Shown here piece after piece: positions 49,761 through 58,396 of a DNA stretch of 64,000 bases (position 1 is the first letter of the stretch; the number at the start of each line of letters is the position of its first letter). The translations under genes were made by a program, and so were the position numbers. The notes under the pieces are model-generated. The model searched no databases, had not been told where the DNA came from, and saw only the letters and a list, made by a program, of their open reading frames with translations. Location: the NCBI GenBank assembly GCA_964564415.1, contig CAZMAV010000011.1:93735-157734 (forward strand), given 5' to 3'. The DNA comes from JALEFZ01 sp964564415 (GTDB lineage: Bacteria; Bacteroidota; Bacteroidia; J057).

Positions 49761-51912
49761 GTTCTCTCGTTTCCTCAACTGAACGGACTTTGTACTTGGC
49801 GCTGGTCTTGTTTAGACCTACCTTAACGGTATAAGCTTGGGTCGGCATGGCCAGAAAGGTATCTTCATCTGTATGGTCATCTCCTATGGCCATGATAAAG
49901 TTCCACTCCTGCTTGTTGAGCCACAATTCGGCTGCCTTTCCTTTGTTTACCCCTGCATTTCTGATTTCCACTACTTTGTTGCCCTCCAGGACCTGAAGAT
50001 TGTGATTGGAGGTTAGGTAGATCAACTCATCCCGTATTTCCCTTACCCTGTTAATTCCGAGATCATTGTCAATTTGACGATAATGCCAGGCAAGGGTGTA
50101 GTCCTTTTCTTCTATGAAGGAGCCCGGGGTGCGTTCTGCGAGGTCTTCCAGGAAGGGCATGACAGTAGGTTTCCAGGTATCGACCACATTTTCGTTTCGG
50201 TTCCACTGCTGTCCATCCCAGAGCCAGACGCCGTGTTCAGAAACGATTTCAATACCTAGTCCTCCAAACCACTTTTCCAGGGTATAGCGGTCCCTTCCGG
50301 AGATGATGACAATAGTGGTATTCTTGGTTTGATGAATTTTCTGTAGTTCCTCGACTAGTTGTTCATCGGGGAAAGCATCCTCGGGCTTGGATTTGAATCC
50401 GACCAGGGTGCCATCGTAATCCAGCAGAAGAAGGCTGGATTGAGATTCCCGGTATGCCTTCACCAGTTTATCCTTACTTTCTTGTGATAAAAGTTTAGTT
50501 TGGCGGTCTTGGTTAAACTTCTTGACTTCCATTTGTTGCTTGATAAAGTTGTTGGCCCAGTGCTTAACGCTGTATTTTTTTAGCCTTTTCTGCATTTCCT
50601 CCAGGCTCTTTCTTTGATCATCATGGGGCATGGTCAAGGCTTTGAGCAGGGCTTGCTCGATGTCGTTCTGATCTTTGGGATTGATGATGATGGCATCAGA
50701 TAGCTCATGGGCAGCACCTGCCATTTCACTGAGAATCAGTACCCCGGGCTTTTCATCCTGCTTGGAAGCGACAAATTCCTTGGCTACCAGATTCATGCCG
50801 TCCCTCAGTGGAGTAATCAATGCGATATGTGCTGCCTGATACATGGTCACCAGACTTTCAAAGGCAAAAGAGCGGTAATAATAGCGAATAGGGATCCAGT
50901 TAAAGGTCCCGTAGGTTCCATTGATACGTCCCACCAATTCGTCTATTTCTACCTTCAGGCTTTTGTATTGATCTACATTCGCTCGGGAAGGTACGACCAC
51001 CAGCATGAGGGTTACCACCCCGCGATACTCAGGATTTTTTTCGAGAAATAGTTCGTAGGCCCTGATGCGTTCGGGAATTCCTTTAGAATAATCCAGCCGG
51101 TCAATGGAAAGGATAAGTTTACGCTTTTGGCCATAGTCCTTGATAAACTGTACTTCCTCCGACTCGGATTCTTCGATATTGGGGAAGGCGTATTTTTCGT
51201 AGTCAATGCCCATTGGGAATACATCAACCTTGACCGAACGGCCTTCGACCAAAAGGTTGCCGAAAGAATGCTCGATACCGGTAATTCTGTATGCAGCACT
51301 GAGGAAGTGGCGCATGTAACCAAATGTGTGAAAGCCAATCTGATCGGCTCCAAGGACGCCATTGAGGAGGTCTTTTCTCCAAGGTAGGGTACGAAATATT
51401 TCGTAGGAGGGAAAGGGAATATGAAGGAAAAAGCCAATAGAGAGGTCAGGGAAATGCTTGCGAAGGATACCAGGAACCAGCATCAACTGGTAGTCATGGA
51501 CCCAGACCATGTCGTCAGGCCAGATTTGAGAAGCCACTACCCGGGCAAATTTTTCATTGACCGCTTTATACTCATTCCAGTAATTGTCATCATAGGTGGT
51601 GTACTGAGTGAAGTAATGAAAATGGGGCCAGATCGTCTTATTGCTAAAGCCTTCATAGAATAGCTTGATTTCTCTCTCATTCAAAAAAACGGGATACATT
51701 CCGTCGGACTTGAATTGATCTGTGATCAGGTCTTTTTCCTTTTCATTATCGACGACTTTTCCGGGCCAGCCGATCCAAAGCCGCTCGACATTAGAATCCA
51801 GAGATCCAAGTCCAGTGGCCAGTCCTCCGGCACTCGGGTGATAAATGAGTTCTCCCTGGTTCCTATCAATCGTGATAGGCAAGCGATTTGATACAATGAC
51901 AATACGACCCAT
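49738..51912 (-). CDS. otsAB: Trehalose-6-phosphate synthase/phosphatase fusion
   Basis: 724 residues. Residues 1-460 are GT20 trehalose-6-phosphate synthase (IVSNRLPITIDR, HDYQLMLVPGILRKHFPDLS, IGFFLHIPFPSYEIFRTLPW, DRLDYSKGIPERIRAYELFL, LRDGMNLVAKEFVASK). Residues about 490-720 are a HAD phosphatase (LLLLDYDGTLVGF with nucleophile Asp, IIISGRDRYTLEKWF-like VIISGRDRYTLEKW, MAIGDDHTDEDTF). Together they make trehalose from UDP-glucose and glucose-6-phosphate, an osmolyte and stress protectant. Fused OtsA-OtsB is common in Bacteroidota. It is a single-gene unit. Confidence 0.96.
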   Translation of the reverse strand: MGRIVIVSNRLPITIDRNQGELIYHPSAGGLATGLGSLDSNVERLWIGWPGKVVDNEKEKDLITDQFKSDGMYPVFLNEREIKLFYEGFSNKTIWPHFHYFTQYTTYDDNYWNEYKAVNEKFARVVASQIWPDDMVWVHDYQLMLVPGILRKHFPDLSIGFFLHIPFPSYEIFRTLPWRKDLLNGVLGADQIGFHTFGYMRHFLSAAYRITGIEHSFGNLLVEGRSVKVDVFPMGIDYEKYAFPNIEESESEEVQFIKDYGQKRKLILSIDRLDYSKGIPERIRAYELFLEKNPEYRGVVTLMLVVVPSRANVDQYKSLKVEIDELVGRINGTYGTFNWIPIRYYYRSFAFESLVTMYQAAHIALITPLRDGMNLVAKEFVASKQDEKPGVLILSEMAGAAHELSDAIIINPKDQNDIEQALLKALTMPHDDQRKSLEEMQKRLKKYSVKHWANNFIKQQMEVKKFNQDRQTKLLSQESKDKLVKAYRESQSSLLLLDYDGTLVGFKSKPEDAFPDEQLVEELQKIHQTKNTTIVIISGRDRYTLEKWFGGLGIEIVSEHGVWLWDGQQWNRNENVVDTWKPTVMPFLEDLAERTPGSFIEEKDYTLAWHYRQIDNDLGINRVREIRDELIYLTSNHNLQVLEGNKVVEIRNAGVNKGKAAELWLNKQEWNFIMAIGDDHTDEDTFLAMPTQAYTVKVGLNKTSAKYKVRSVEETRELISLLAG

Positions 51913-52280
51913 AAATTCTGTATGTGATTAGTTTCTGGCAAAAATAACTATGATCCACCAACCAGTTTCTCATGCGAAACTACGGGATTCATATCCTTGT
52001 TTAACATATATCCCGATCCTTAGATGTAGACTTTTACCTTCTACTATCTTTTAAAACATTGTTCCATTGGACTTAAAGGGACTAAAATATCTGGACAAAT
52101 GCACACTTTCAACGTCAAAATGATAAATAACTTCGAGAATTTAATATTTTCGTTATATATAATGGGTTAGGATTCAAGGTATAAGGTGAGGTACTTTTCT
52201 CATTTATTGTACCCCAGAGGCTGATCGTTCTTTAACCTTATCTTCCTTTTGCCTACTTTGATTGAAAATTAACATTGTAC
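51913..52280. other. Gene-free region between divergent otsAB and mpl (368 bp)
   Basis: AT-rich with only short imperfect inverted repeats, for example GGTAC/GTACC near 52190-52215. A TACTTTG sequence about 25 bp upstream of mpl resembles the Bacteroidota -7 box. No ORF or RNA motif recognised. Confidence 0.4.
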
Positions 52281-53627
52281 ATGAAGGTTCATTTTGTTGC
52301 CATAGGTGGAAGTATTATGCACAGCCTGGCCATTACCCTCAAGAAAAATGGGCATGAGGTCAGCGGGTCTGATGATCAGATTTTCGATCCCGCCCGAAGC
52401 CGCCTCCGGGCTCATGACCTTCTACCTGAAGATGGGTGGCATCCTCAGCGCATTCGGGAAGACTTGGATGCGGTAATATTAGGGATGCATGCTTTTAAGG
52501 ACAATCCAGAATTGGCCAAGGCTCAGAAATTGGGCCTTCCCGTGTATTCCTTTCCGGAATTTATTTCCCAACAGTCTGAACACAAGCAGCGCATTGTCAT
52601 CGCAGGAAGTGCCGGCAAGACCACCATTACATCTATGGTCATGCATGTGCTCAAGACCATGGGTCGAGATTTTGACTACCTGGTAGGCGCCCAAATTCCC
52701 GGCTTCGATAACCCAGTCAGCCTGTCGGATTCTTCCCCCTTCATCGTCATCGAGGGGGACGAATACCTCTCGAGTCGGATTGACCCTAAGCCCAAGTTCC
52801 TCCACTACAAGCCCCATATCCTGGTCATCAGCAATATTTCCTGGGACCATATCAATGTCTTTCCGACGGAAGATAATTATATAAGCCAATTTGAATCCCT
52901 CCTCAAGCAAATGGAAAAGGCAGGAAGCATTATTTATTTTAAGGAAGACCAAAGGCTATCCCACCTGGTGGAACAAAACACGGATCCCGAACTCCACTAT
53001 TTATATCCCTACGAACTTCCTGCCTATGATATTGTACCTGAGGGTTTCCGCTTAACAATGGGGGATGAATCAGCCCTGCTTAAGGTAATAGGCAGGCATA
53101 ACATGGCCAACATCGAGGCTGCCTGGAAAGTATGTGAACTGCTTTCTGTACCTGCAGAAGATTTTTTAAGGCATATAGCTACTTTTCAAGGAGCCGGAAT
53201 CAGGCTTGAAGTTCTCCAGGAAAAAGAAAACATGGTCCTGATTCGGGATTATGCTCATGCACCCTCGAAGGTAGCGGCCAGTGTAGATGCTGTCCGCAAG
53301 CGCTTTCCTCAAAAGAATCTTATCGCCTGTTTTGAGCTCCATACCTTTTCAAGCCTCAACAGGGCCTTTTTACCTCATTACCTGGGAAGCCTCAACCAGG
53401 CAGATCAGGCCTTGGTATTTCTCGATCCCGAGGCATTGAGGAAGAGGCGGATGGATTCTATTGAAAGAGAATTCATCCAAAAATCCTTTGGTGCGGATAA
53501 CCTGACTGTAGTCCATACTCCAGAGGAGGTTCAGAAATTCGTCAAATCGAGACAGAGCGACGATGATGTGATCCTGATGATGTCGTCGGGAAATTTTGCA
53601 GGCCTTGATATTGGTACCTTGGCATAA
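52281..53627 (+). CDS. mpl: UDP-MurNAc:L-Ala-gamma-D-Glu-mDAP ligase Mpl
   Basis: 448 residues from ATG 52281 (MKVHFVAIGGSIMHSLAITL). Mur-ligase family: N-terminal UDP-binding GGSIMHSLAI and SGSDDQIFDPA, ATP P-loop GSAGKTTITSMVMHV, central VIEGDEYLSSRIDPKPKFLH and HILVISNISWDHINVFPTED, and C-terminal IRDYAHAPSKVAASVDAVRK. The DEYLSSRIDP and DHINVFPT segments separate Mpl from MurC. It reattaches recovered tripeptide to UDP-MurNAc for wall recycling. The next gene is on the opposite strand across a long terminator stem. Confidence 0.94.
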   Translation: MKVHFVAIGGSIMHSLAITLKKNGHEVSGSDDQIFDPARSRLRAHDLLPEDGWHPQRIREDLDAVILGMHAFKDNPELAKAQKLGLPVYSFPEFISQQSEHKQRIVIAGSAGKTTITSMVMHVLKTMGRDFDYLVGAQIPGFDNPVSLSDSSPFIVIEGDEYLSSRIDPKPKFLHYKPHILVISNISWDHINVFPTEDNYISQFESLLKQMEKAGSIIYFKEDQRLSHLVEQNTDPELHYLYPYELPAYDIVPEGFRLTMGDESALLKVIGRHNMANIEAAWKVCELLSVPAEDFLRHIATFQGAGIRLEVLQEKENMVLIRDYAHAPSKVAASVDAVRKRFPQKNLIACFELHTFSSLNRAFLPHYLGSLNQADQALVFLDPEALRKRRMDSIEREFIQKSFGADNLTVVHTPEEVQKFVKSRQSDDDVILMMSSGNFAGLDIGTLA

Positions 53628-53630
53628 AAA

Positions 53631-53687
53631 AACCACAAATACAATACAGCAGGTAATAGACAAGCCATGCTGTCAGTATTTGTGGTT
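53631..53687. terminator. Bidirectional terminator, long hairpin
   Basis: Outer stem AACCACAAATAC/GTATTTGTGGTT (53631-53642, 53676-53687) and inner stem ACAGCA/TGCTGT (53645-53650, 53669-53674). A7 before it gives U7 on the minus strand. Between convergent mpl and the CBS gene. Confidence 0.75.
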
Positions 53688-53704
53688 GTGGGGAGATGAT
53701 TTCT

Positions 53705-54148
53705 TCAGAAACCTCCGTAGCTGCCTTGGATATAGGCTTCTAATTCACGGATTTTTCCATGCTGGTCCGAAATGATTTCTTTTACTACGTCGCGGATGGT
53801 AATCATTCCCATCAGTTTACTTCCTTCTTTGACGGGAAGATGCCGAATATGCTTTTCAGACATGATGCGCATGCACTGGGCCAGGCTGGCATCGACGTCA
53901 ACGGTAAATACCTTGGGGGTCATCACTTCGATCACGGGAGTCTTGGCCGCTGTTCTGCCTTTGAGAATACCTTTACGGACATAATCCCTTTCGGAGAAAA
54001 TGCCTTCCAGTACTCCATTTTCATCCAGAACAAGCACAGCACCGATGTTATGGATTTCCATCGTTTCCAAGGCCTTCCACACCGAGGCTGTATTTCTGAC
54101 AAAATACAAGGCATTTCCTTTTTTCTGAATCAGCTTCTTTACTGTCAT
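53705..54148 (-). CDS. CBS-domain pair protein
   Basis: 147 residues. Two tandem CBS domains: first TVKKLIQKKGNALYFVRNTA with AVLVLDENGVLEGIFSERDY; second EVMTPKVFTVDVDASLAQCM and IRHLPVKEGSKLMGMITIRD. This stand-alone Bateman module binds adenine nucleotides (ATP, AMP or SAM) and commonly regulates other proteins. No partner enzyme is adjacent; the convergent neighbour is mpl. Confidence 0.93.
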   Translation of the reverse strand: MTVKKLIQKKGNALYFVRNTASVWKALETMEIHNIGAVLVLDENGVLEGIFSERDYVRKGILKGRTAAKTPVIEVMTPKVFTVDVDASLAQCMRIMSEKHIRHLPVKEGSKLMGMITIRDVVKEIISDQHGKIRELEAYIQGSYGGF

Positions 54149-54413
54149 AGTTCTGTGTACTTAGTAATAGTGTCCGATTTACATTAATTCCTTATACCTA
54201 ACTTACTTAAAAACAGAGACTTAAGCAAGTGTCTTGCGAAATTCCGCTGCCCTTTTGCCACTATTCATTTGATTTTCAGGCAGAAAAATTATGATATTCA
54301 AAATTGATTATATATTTACTCTTGCTACATGGATGTGAAACTCCAACTCAAGCTCTTGCCCCCTTGGCATTCGATTGCTTTATTGTAATTTAATATTTGA
54401 TTAGCATTATAAT

Positions 54414-54421
54414 TACCTTTG
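54414..54421 (+). promoter_or_regulatory. Putative -7 box of the ParA gene
   Basis: TACCTTTG is a full match to the Bacteroidota TAnnTTTG element, 15 bp before the ATG at 54436. No TTG at the usual upstream spacing is obvious, so this is only a partial promoter. Confidence 0.35.
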
Positions 54422-54435
54422 CACAAAATTAGAAG

Positions 54436-55194
54436 ATGAAAGTCATTGCAGTCTACAGCCTGAAAGGAGGAGTGGGAAAAACAACCACCTGTGTAAACCT
54501 GAGCTATTGTGCAGCCATGACAGGCATGATTTCCTTGATTTGGGACCTTGATCCTCAGGGAGCTGCTACCTTTTATTATCAACTTCGACCAAAGGTAAGA
54601 GGAGGAGCCGCCGCCATGTTGGGAAAGCAGGCCCATCTGGGAAATTTTACCAAGTCTACCTCTCACAAAAATCTAGATATCATTCCTTCCGACCTATCCT
54701 ATCGCCACCTTGATCTGATGTTGGAAGAAATGAAAAAATCAAAGGCGAGGCTCAAAAAAAGCCTGGACGAGCTATCTACCGAATATCAATATGTATTTAT
54801 CGACTGCCCTCCCAGCATCAATGTACTTGCCGAACACATTTTTGAGGTAGCTGATGTAGTCTTATTTCCCATCATCCCTACTACCCTGGCCGAAAGGGCC
54901 TTCGTTCAGGTTAGAAAGTTATTCAAGAAAAATGGATACGACCGGGAGAAACTTCTTCCCTTTTTCTCATTGGTTGACAAGAGAAAAAAATTGCATAAGG
55001 ACACCCTCGAAGATTTCCGACAAAGATATCCGGAGACGCTCGAAACATTGATTCCCAGTGCTTCCCTGATCGAAAAGATGGGTATTTACCAGTCGCCCCT
55101 GCCTAGTTATGCTCCACTTTCTCCTTCAGCCATAGCCTACAAATCACTTTGGCTGGAGGTAGCAGGACTCGTCTCTAGTTCACGGGTACGGTAG
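54436..55194 (+). CDS. ParA-family ATPase, orphan
   Basis: 252 residues. Deviant Walker A YSLKGGVGKTTTCVNL with the signature Lys of the MinD/ParA class; DLDPQGAATFYYQLRP and IDCPPSINVLAEHIF are the A' and B motifs. Walker-type ATPases of this class position chromosomes, plasmids, chemotaxis arrays or carboxysome-like cargo. No parB or parS-like site is seen nearby, so the cargo is unknown. Its last 58 bp overlap the convergent sugar-isomerase-like gene. Confidence 0.88.
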   Translation: MKVIAVYSLKGGVGKTTTCVNLSYCAAMTGMISLIWDLDPQGAATFYYQLRPKVRGGAAAMLGKQAHLGNFTKSTSHKNLDIIPSDLSYRHLDLMLEEMKKSKARLKKSLDELSTEYQYVFIDCPPSINVLAEHIFEVADVVLFPIIPTTLAERAFVQVRKLFKKNGYDREKLLPFFSLVDKRKKLHKDTLEDFRQRYPETLETLIPSASLIEKMGIYQSPLPSYAPLSPSAIAYKSLWLEVAGLVSSSRVR

Positions 55195-56120
55195 CGCTGC
55201 AACAGGGCCTTGGTGGCTTTAACTCCTTCGATTTCGGACAACTGATCCCCTTCGTATTCGATGCCTACATGACCTTTGTATCCGGAGGCTTGTACGATAA
55301 CCAACATTCTGCCATAATCAATGGTCGTTTCTTCTCCATCTTCGTCAAAAGCATAGGTCTTGGCACTTACGCCACCGGCGAAGGGCATCAACTGACTTAG
55401 CCCCTGGTATCTGTCGTAGGGAATCTCACAGTCTCCTTTTCCCTTGGGAATTCCTTGTATACAGAAATTTCCAAAGTCAGGCAGGGTTCCTACATTTTCC
55501 ATGTCCACGAGTTTCATGACCGAAGCCAGCCACTGTCCACCAGAGAAATATCCTCCGTGATTTTCTACTAGGATATTGATGTTAAAGTCAGCAGCAAAAA
55601 TCCCAAGCCGGCTGAGTCCGTCAATGGCGGCTTCACGAATCAGGGCAGGACTGCCAATACCCCTGGCATTGACCCTGATGGAATGGCATCCTAGTATAGC
55701 AGCTGCCTCGACCCATTTGAAATGATTGAGTACGGCATCCTTCCTCTTTCTTTCAGATACTTCTGCCAGGTTCCCCTCCTCGTCAACCATTGTCAGGAGG
55801 TGATCCACCCCTAGCTTTTTACTGCTGCTGCTGAGTGCCGACAAATAGGCCTGTTCCTTTGCCTTATCCTTGAAATAGGAATTCAGAAATTCTACGGCTC
55901 CGATACCAAATTCCTCCTTGGCCATAGCGGAAAAATCTTCATTACTCAGCTTACCTGCTTCAAAACGGCGGTAAAGGGAGTAGGCCGCCAAAGAAACATC
56001 AAACCAAGGATCAATCTTAGCTGGAGTTTTGTCCTCGGGAACCCCATTACCTTCTTGTCCATCATTTTCTTCCTCGCAGGCCTGGAGGAACAGGGGAGCA
56101 ATGAATGCGCCCTCACCCAT
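55137..56120 (-). CDS. Sugar phosphate isomerase/epimerase (TIM barrel) with displaced Tat-lipoprotein start
   Basis: The first in-frame ATG is 56120, giving 327 residues, but coding sense continues upstream without a start. Codons 56156-56121 read TDRRKFLKRT-VL, followed by MGEGAFIAPLFLQAC, a twin-arginine signal with a lipobox Cys. An ATG at 56160-56158 would start it if one base (A at 56157) were removed. The body is an AP-endonuclease-2/xylose-isomerase-like TIM barrel: NHFKWVEAAAILGCHSIRVN, FAADFNINILVENHGGYFSG, TLPDFGNFCIQG and GYKGHVGIEYEGDQ carry the metal Glu/His/Asp set. It probably acts on a sugar or keto-sugar in the periplasm. The last 19 codons overlap parA. Confidence 0.75.
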   Translation of the reverse strand: MGEGAFIAPLFLQACEEENDGQEGNGVPEDKTPAKIDPWFDVSLAAYSLYRRFEAGKLSNEDFSAMAKEEFGIGAVEFLNSYFKDKAKEQAYLSALSSSSKKLGVDHLLTMVDEEGNLAEVSERKRKDAVLNHFKWVEAAAILGCHSIRVNARGIGSPALIREAAIDGLSRLGIFAADFNINILVENHGGYFSGGQWLASVMKLVDMENVGTLPDFGNFCIQGIPKGKGDCEIPYDRYQGLSQLMPFAGGVSAKTYAFDEDGEETTIDYGRMLVIVQASGYKGHVGIEYEGDQLSEIEGVKATKALLQRYRTRELETSPATSSQSDL

Positions 56121-56186
56121 CAGGACAGTGCGCTTGAGAAATTTTCTTCTGTCAGTTCATGACACAGGGATAAGCTTAAAATTTGC

Positions 56187-57326
56187 TCAATTTTTTATCT
56201 GAAAATTATATTTGCCACGCGCCAGTTCGACTACTATTCCTTCTTTTCTTACATCTCTGAACGTAATACCAGGGGGGCTGGGCTGAGGACTTCCTCCCAT
56301 CCATAATCGGCTGTTATTTGCAAGAATGGTAGCCCTTGTAGGATCTTCTACAGGGAGTACAAGGGTAGCTTTTGCAGGTACCCTGACTTGAAGTCTCATG
56401 GGTTTACGATCTTCAATGCGAACATAGAGGAGTCCGTATTGAGTTTTGAGCTGTCCTTCTACAAACTCAAGGTCTCCTCCCAGACGGGGTTGGAGAATAG
56501 GCTGGCTGAATCCAGGAGCATTCAAGCTAGGCTTTATCCCGGCCAGTTCGCTGATCAACCAACGGGCTGCCAATGGCTCAGAAACCTCAGGCAAAAGACG
56601 AAAAGCCATTTCATTTTGCTCATGCTGACTCAGTAATGGCAGCACAACCTGTTTTCCTAGCCCAAGGCCTTTCAGGCTCATTCCACCTTGTAAAAGTTGG
56701 TCCATAAGGTTGCGAATAATGGCCTTGGCCTGCTTTTCAGGGACCAGATCCATGGATAAGGCAAGTATGTCTGCATCAAGCCCTTGTCCAAAGCTATGCT
56801 TTTCCTTATCGAATTGGTTTTTTACATGCTCCTGAAAGATTTGATTGGATTTGTCCAAAAGAAGCTTAGCCAGGGAGTCTTTTTGCGTAGCTATAGCCAG
56901 ATAGGCAGCTCGCTGATAGCTTTGGTGTAGAAGAAACTGCTCGGCAAGGCTGTCAGGTTTGGCAAAAGCCGAATCGAAATCGCTGTTCCAGATGGGATGA
57001 TCTGTAATGAGTACCTTGTTTTCGGTCTGTAGGTAGGCTGTCCAAAGCATATCAATGGCGTCCCTACCTTCAGCTTCTTCCAGCAGGGGTCGTGCGGGTC
57101 GAAAATAGGTGAGCAGTTCTTTCCATTTTGCCTGATCCAGGTCCGCCTTAGCATTGAAGTTATTTGCCAGCCCTTCATACATTTGATTGAGACTGCTGTC
57201 AGAGCAAGAGAAAATACTCAGCTGGCCTTCCATCTTTATTTCTTCGGGCTCTTTTTCCTCTGTCTCCCGACTACAAGCCAAATTCATGACCAAAAGAATT
57301 AAAACTCCCCTTAAAAGTAGATTCAT
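56187..57326 (-). CDS. Lipoprotein derived from GH78 alpha-L-rhamnosidase
   Basis: 379 residues. Signal and lipobox MNLLLRGVLILLVMNLACSR (Cys18). FSCSDSSLNQMYEGLANNFN matches the start of the GH78 barrel domain. GLDADILALSMDLVPEKQAK, VVLPLLSQHEQNEMAFRLLP, ISELAGIKPSLNAPGFSQPI and the VRVPAKATLVLPV end match its C-terminal part. Full enzymes are 700-1000 residues; here the catalytic (alpha/alpha)6 section with the acidic pair near the ERLGW-type motif is mostly missing. It is therefore unlikely to be an active rhamnosidase. Upstream partner of the sugar-isomerase-like gene (27-66 bp). A carbohydrate-binding or scaffold role is possible. Confidence 0.7.
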   Translation of the reverse strand: MNLLLRGVLILLVMNLACSRETEEKEPEEIKMEGQLSIFSCSDSSLNQMYEGLANNFNAKADLDQAKWKELLTYFRPARPLLEEAEGRDAIDMLWTAYLQTENKVLITDHPIWNSDFDSAFAKPDSLAEQFLLHQSYQRAAYLAIATQKDSLAKLLLDKSNQIFQEHVKNQFDKEKHSFGQGLDADILALSMDLVPEKQAKAIIRNLMDQLLQGGMSLKGLGLGKQVVLPLLSQHEQNEMAFRLLPEVSEPLAARWLISELAGIKPSLNAPGFSQPILQPRLGGDLEFVEGQLKTQYGLLYVRIEDRKPMRLQVRVPAKATLVLPVEDPTRATILANNSRLWMGGSPQPSPPGITFRDVRKEGIVVELARGKYNFQIKN

Positions 57327-57659
57327 TGATTTATAGTTTGGCTAGAAAGATCAGAAAACCGGGGGAATATGCCAAGGTCTGGAAGCGACTTCCCCATTTT
57401 TGAGCAGGTATGCGGCTCAGGATTTAGATGATTACAGTGCGGGCGAGGTCCAGCTCAATATTTTAGGTATCAAATCGTATGTAAATTATCTCAATTTTGC
57501 CTAAACCTATGAGCAAATAGCTATTCAAGGTAGAATTTAGCCTGTTTCTACAGGTTTTCTGCAAGGTCCTACCGGATAAAAGCAAAAAAAAATTGCATCC
57601 CGCCTTTAAATCTTTGCGTAATTGTAATTGTCGTTGGAAAACAAATACTTCCACATGAG

Positions 57660-57885
57660 ATAGACTAATAGTCTCCTGTTCCTCCATGTACTCACAACCC
57701 GATTTCGGTGCTGAATCGATTTCAGATACCGAAGGGAAAGGAATATGCTAGTCTTGAGGGAGGATTTGTCTTTAACGGCAATCATGATTCTGTAAATCGT
57801 ATCTGTATCTTTTTATAGACCTTCGTTCTTTATTCCTCATAGGCTAGTTAGGGCTTGGTTCCGCCGCGGAGCTAAGCCTTTTTTT
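57660..57885 (+). ncRNA. Candidate structured small RNA (limits uncertain)
   Basis: The strand and 3' end come from the terminator at 57852-57885; the 5' end is a guess. Hairpin TTCGGT (57704) - CTGAA - loop TCGAT - TTCAG - ACCGAA (57733) lies inside, as does the palindrome at 57662-57674. There is no upstream plus-strand gene to terminate. A 6S-type RNA is one option (Bacteroidota variants exist), but I could not confirm its bubble. RNase P, SRP RNA and tmRNA core motifs were not found. Confidence 0.3.
57852..57885 (+). terminator. Strong rho-independent terminator
   Basis: 13-bp stem GGCTTGGTTCCGC/GCGGAGCTAAGCC (57852-57864, 57866-57878) with two wobble pairs and a tail of seven T. It lies just before the GNAT gene and after no known plus-strand gene. 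Confidence 0.85.
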
Positions 57886-57913
57886 ATTGACAGAAAGGGA
57901 ATAATTTTCGCTT

Positions 57914-58366
57914 ATGATACAGATAATCAGGGTAAGCAAGAGCGAAGAACTATCAGCTTTTTGCCGACTGCTTGAAGAGTATTCTGCATTGAGAGGCTAT
58001 GATGAGGCACTCGGTGATTTGAACCTGGAAATGGCTCGCCCCTCTACCATTTATCCTTGTATCACCCTGGCCCGAAATGGCGATGCTGTAGTGGGATGTG
58101 TGGCTTTTAGGAAGATAGAGAAAGATTGTTGTGAAATGAAGCGTTTGTTTGTCAAACCGGAGTTTCAGGGAAGGGGGATCGGAAAATCATTGGTGAAGCG
58201 TTTGATCCTGGAAGCCAGCAAGGAGGGTTATAAAAAAATGAAGTTGGATACACATCCATGGATGAAGGCCGCTGATAAATTGTACCAAAGCCTGGGGTTC
58301 TATGAAATCGCAAGATACAATGATAATCCTACATCTGGCATTAGGTTTATGGAACTTGTACTGTAA
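57914..58366 (+). CDS. GNAT-family N-acetyltransferase
   Basis: 150 residues. GCVAFRKIEKDCCEMKRLFV and KPEFQGRGIGKSLVKRLILE carry the acetyl-CoA-binding R/Q-x-x-G-x-G/A loop. WMKAADKLYQSLGFYEIARY is the C-terminal strand-helix part. It acetylates an amine of unknown identity; the residue pattern resembles general GNAT members near the YpeA/RimI type. The ATG is 29 bp after the terminator tail. Confidence 0.9.
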   Translation: MIQIIRVSKSEELSAFCRLLEEYSALRGYDEALGDLNLEMARPSTIYPCITLARNGDAVVGCVAFRKIEKDCCEMKRLFVKPEFQGRGIGKSLVKRLILEASKEGYKKMKLDTHPWMKAADKLYQSLGFYEIARYNDNPTSGIRFMELVL

Positions 58367-58393
58367 AAAAACCGGGAACACTGCTGCCCCCGG
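58365..58393 (-). terminator. Terminator on the minus strand
   Basis: Stem CCGGG/CCCGG (58372-58376, 58389-58393) followed on the minus strand by U7. It would end the LacZ-like transcript about 200 bp past its stop. Confidence 0.55.
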
Positions 58394-58396
58394 CCT

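Larger units (their letters stand above)
57327..57913. other. Gene-free region (587 bp) holding a possible small RNA
   Basis: No protein-coding stretch of interest on either strand. Contents: a near-perfect palindrome AGACTAATAGTCT (57662-57674), a nested hairpin at 57704-57733, and a strong plus-strand terminator at 57852-57885 not preceded by any plus-strand gene. It separates the minus-strand rhamnosidase-like gene from the GNAT gene. Confidence 0.55.

Noticed and set aside
57660..57885. Identification as RNase P, SRP RNA or tmRNA
   Set aside because: Core motifs of these RNAs are absent; only an unnamed small-RNA candidate is supported.
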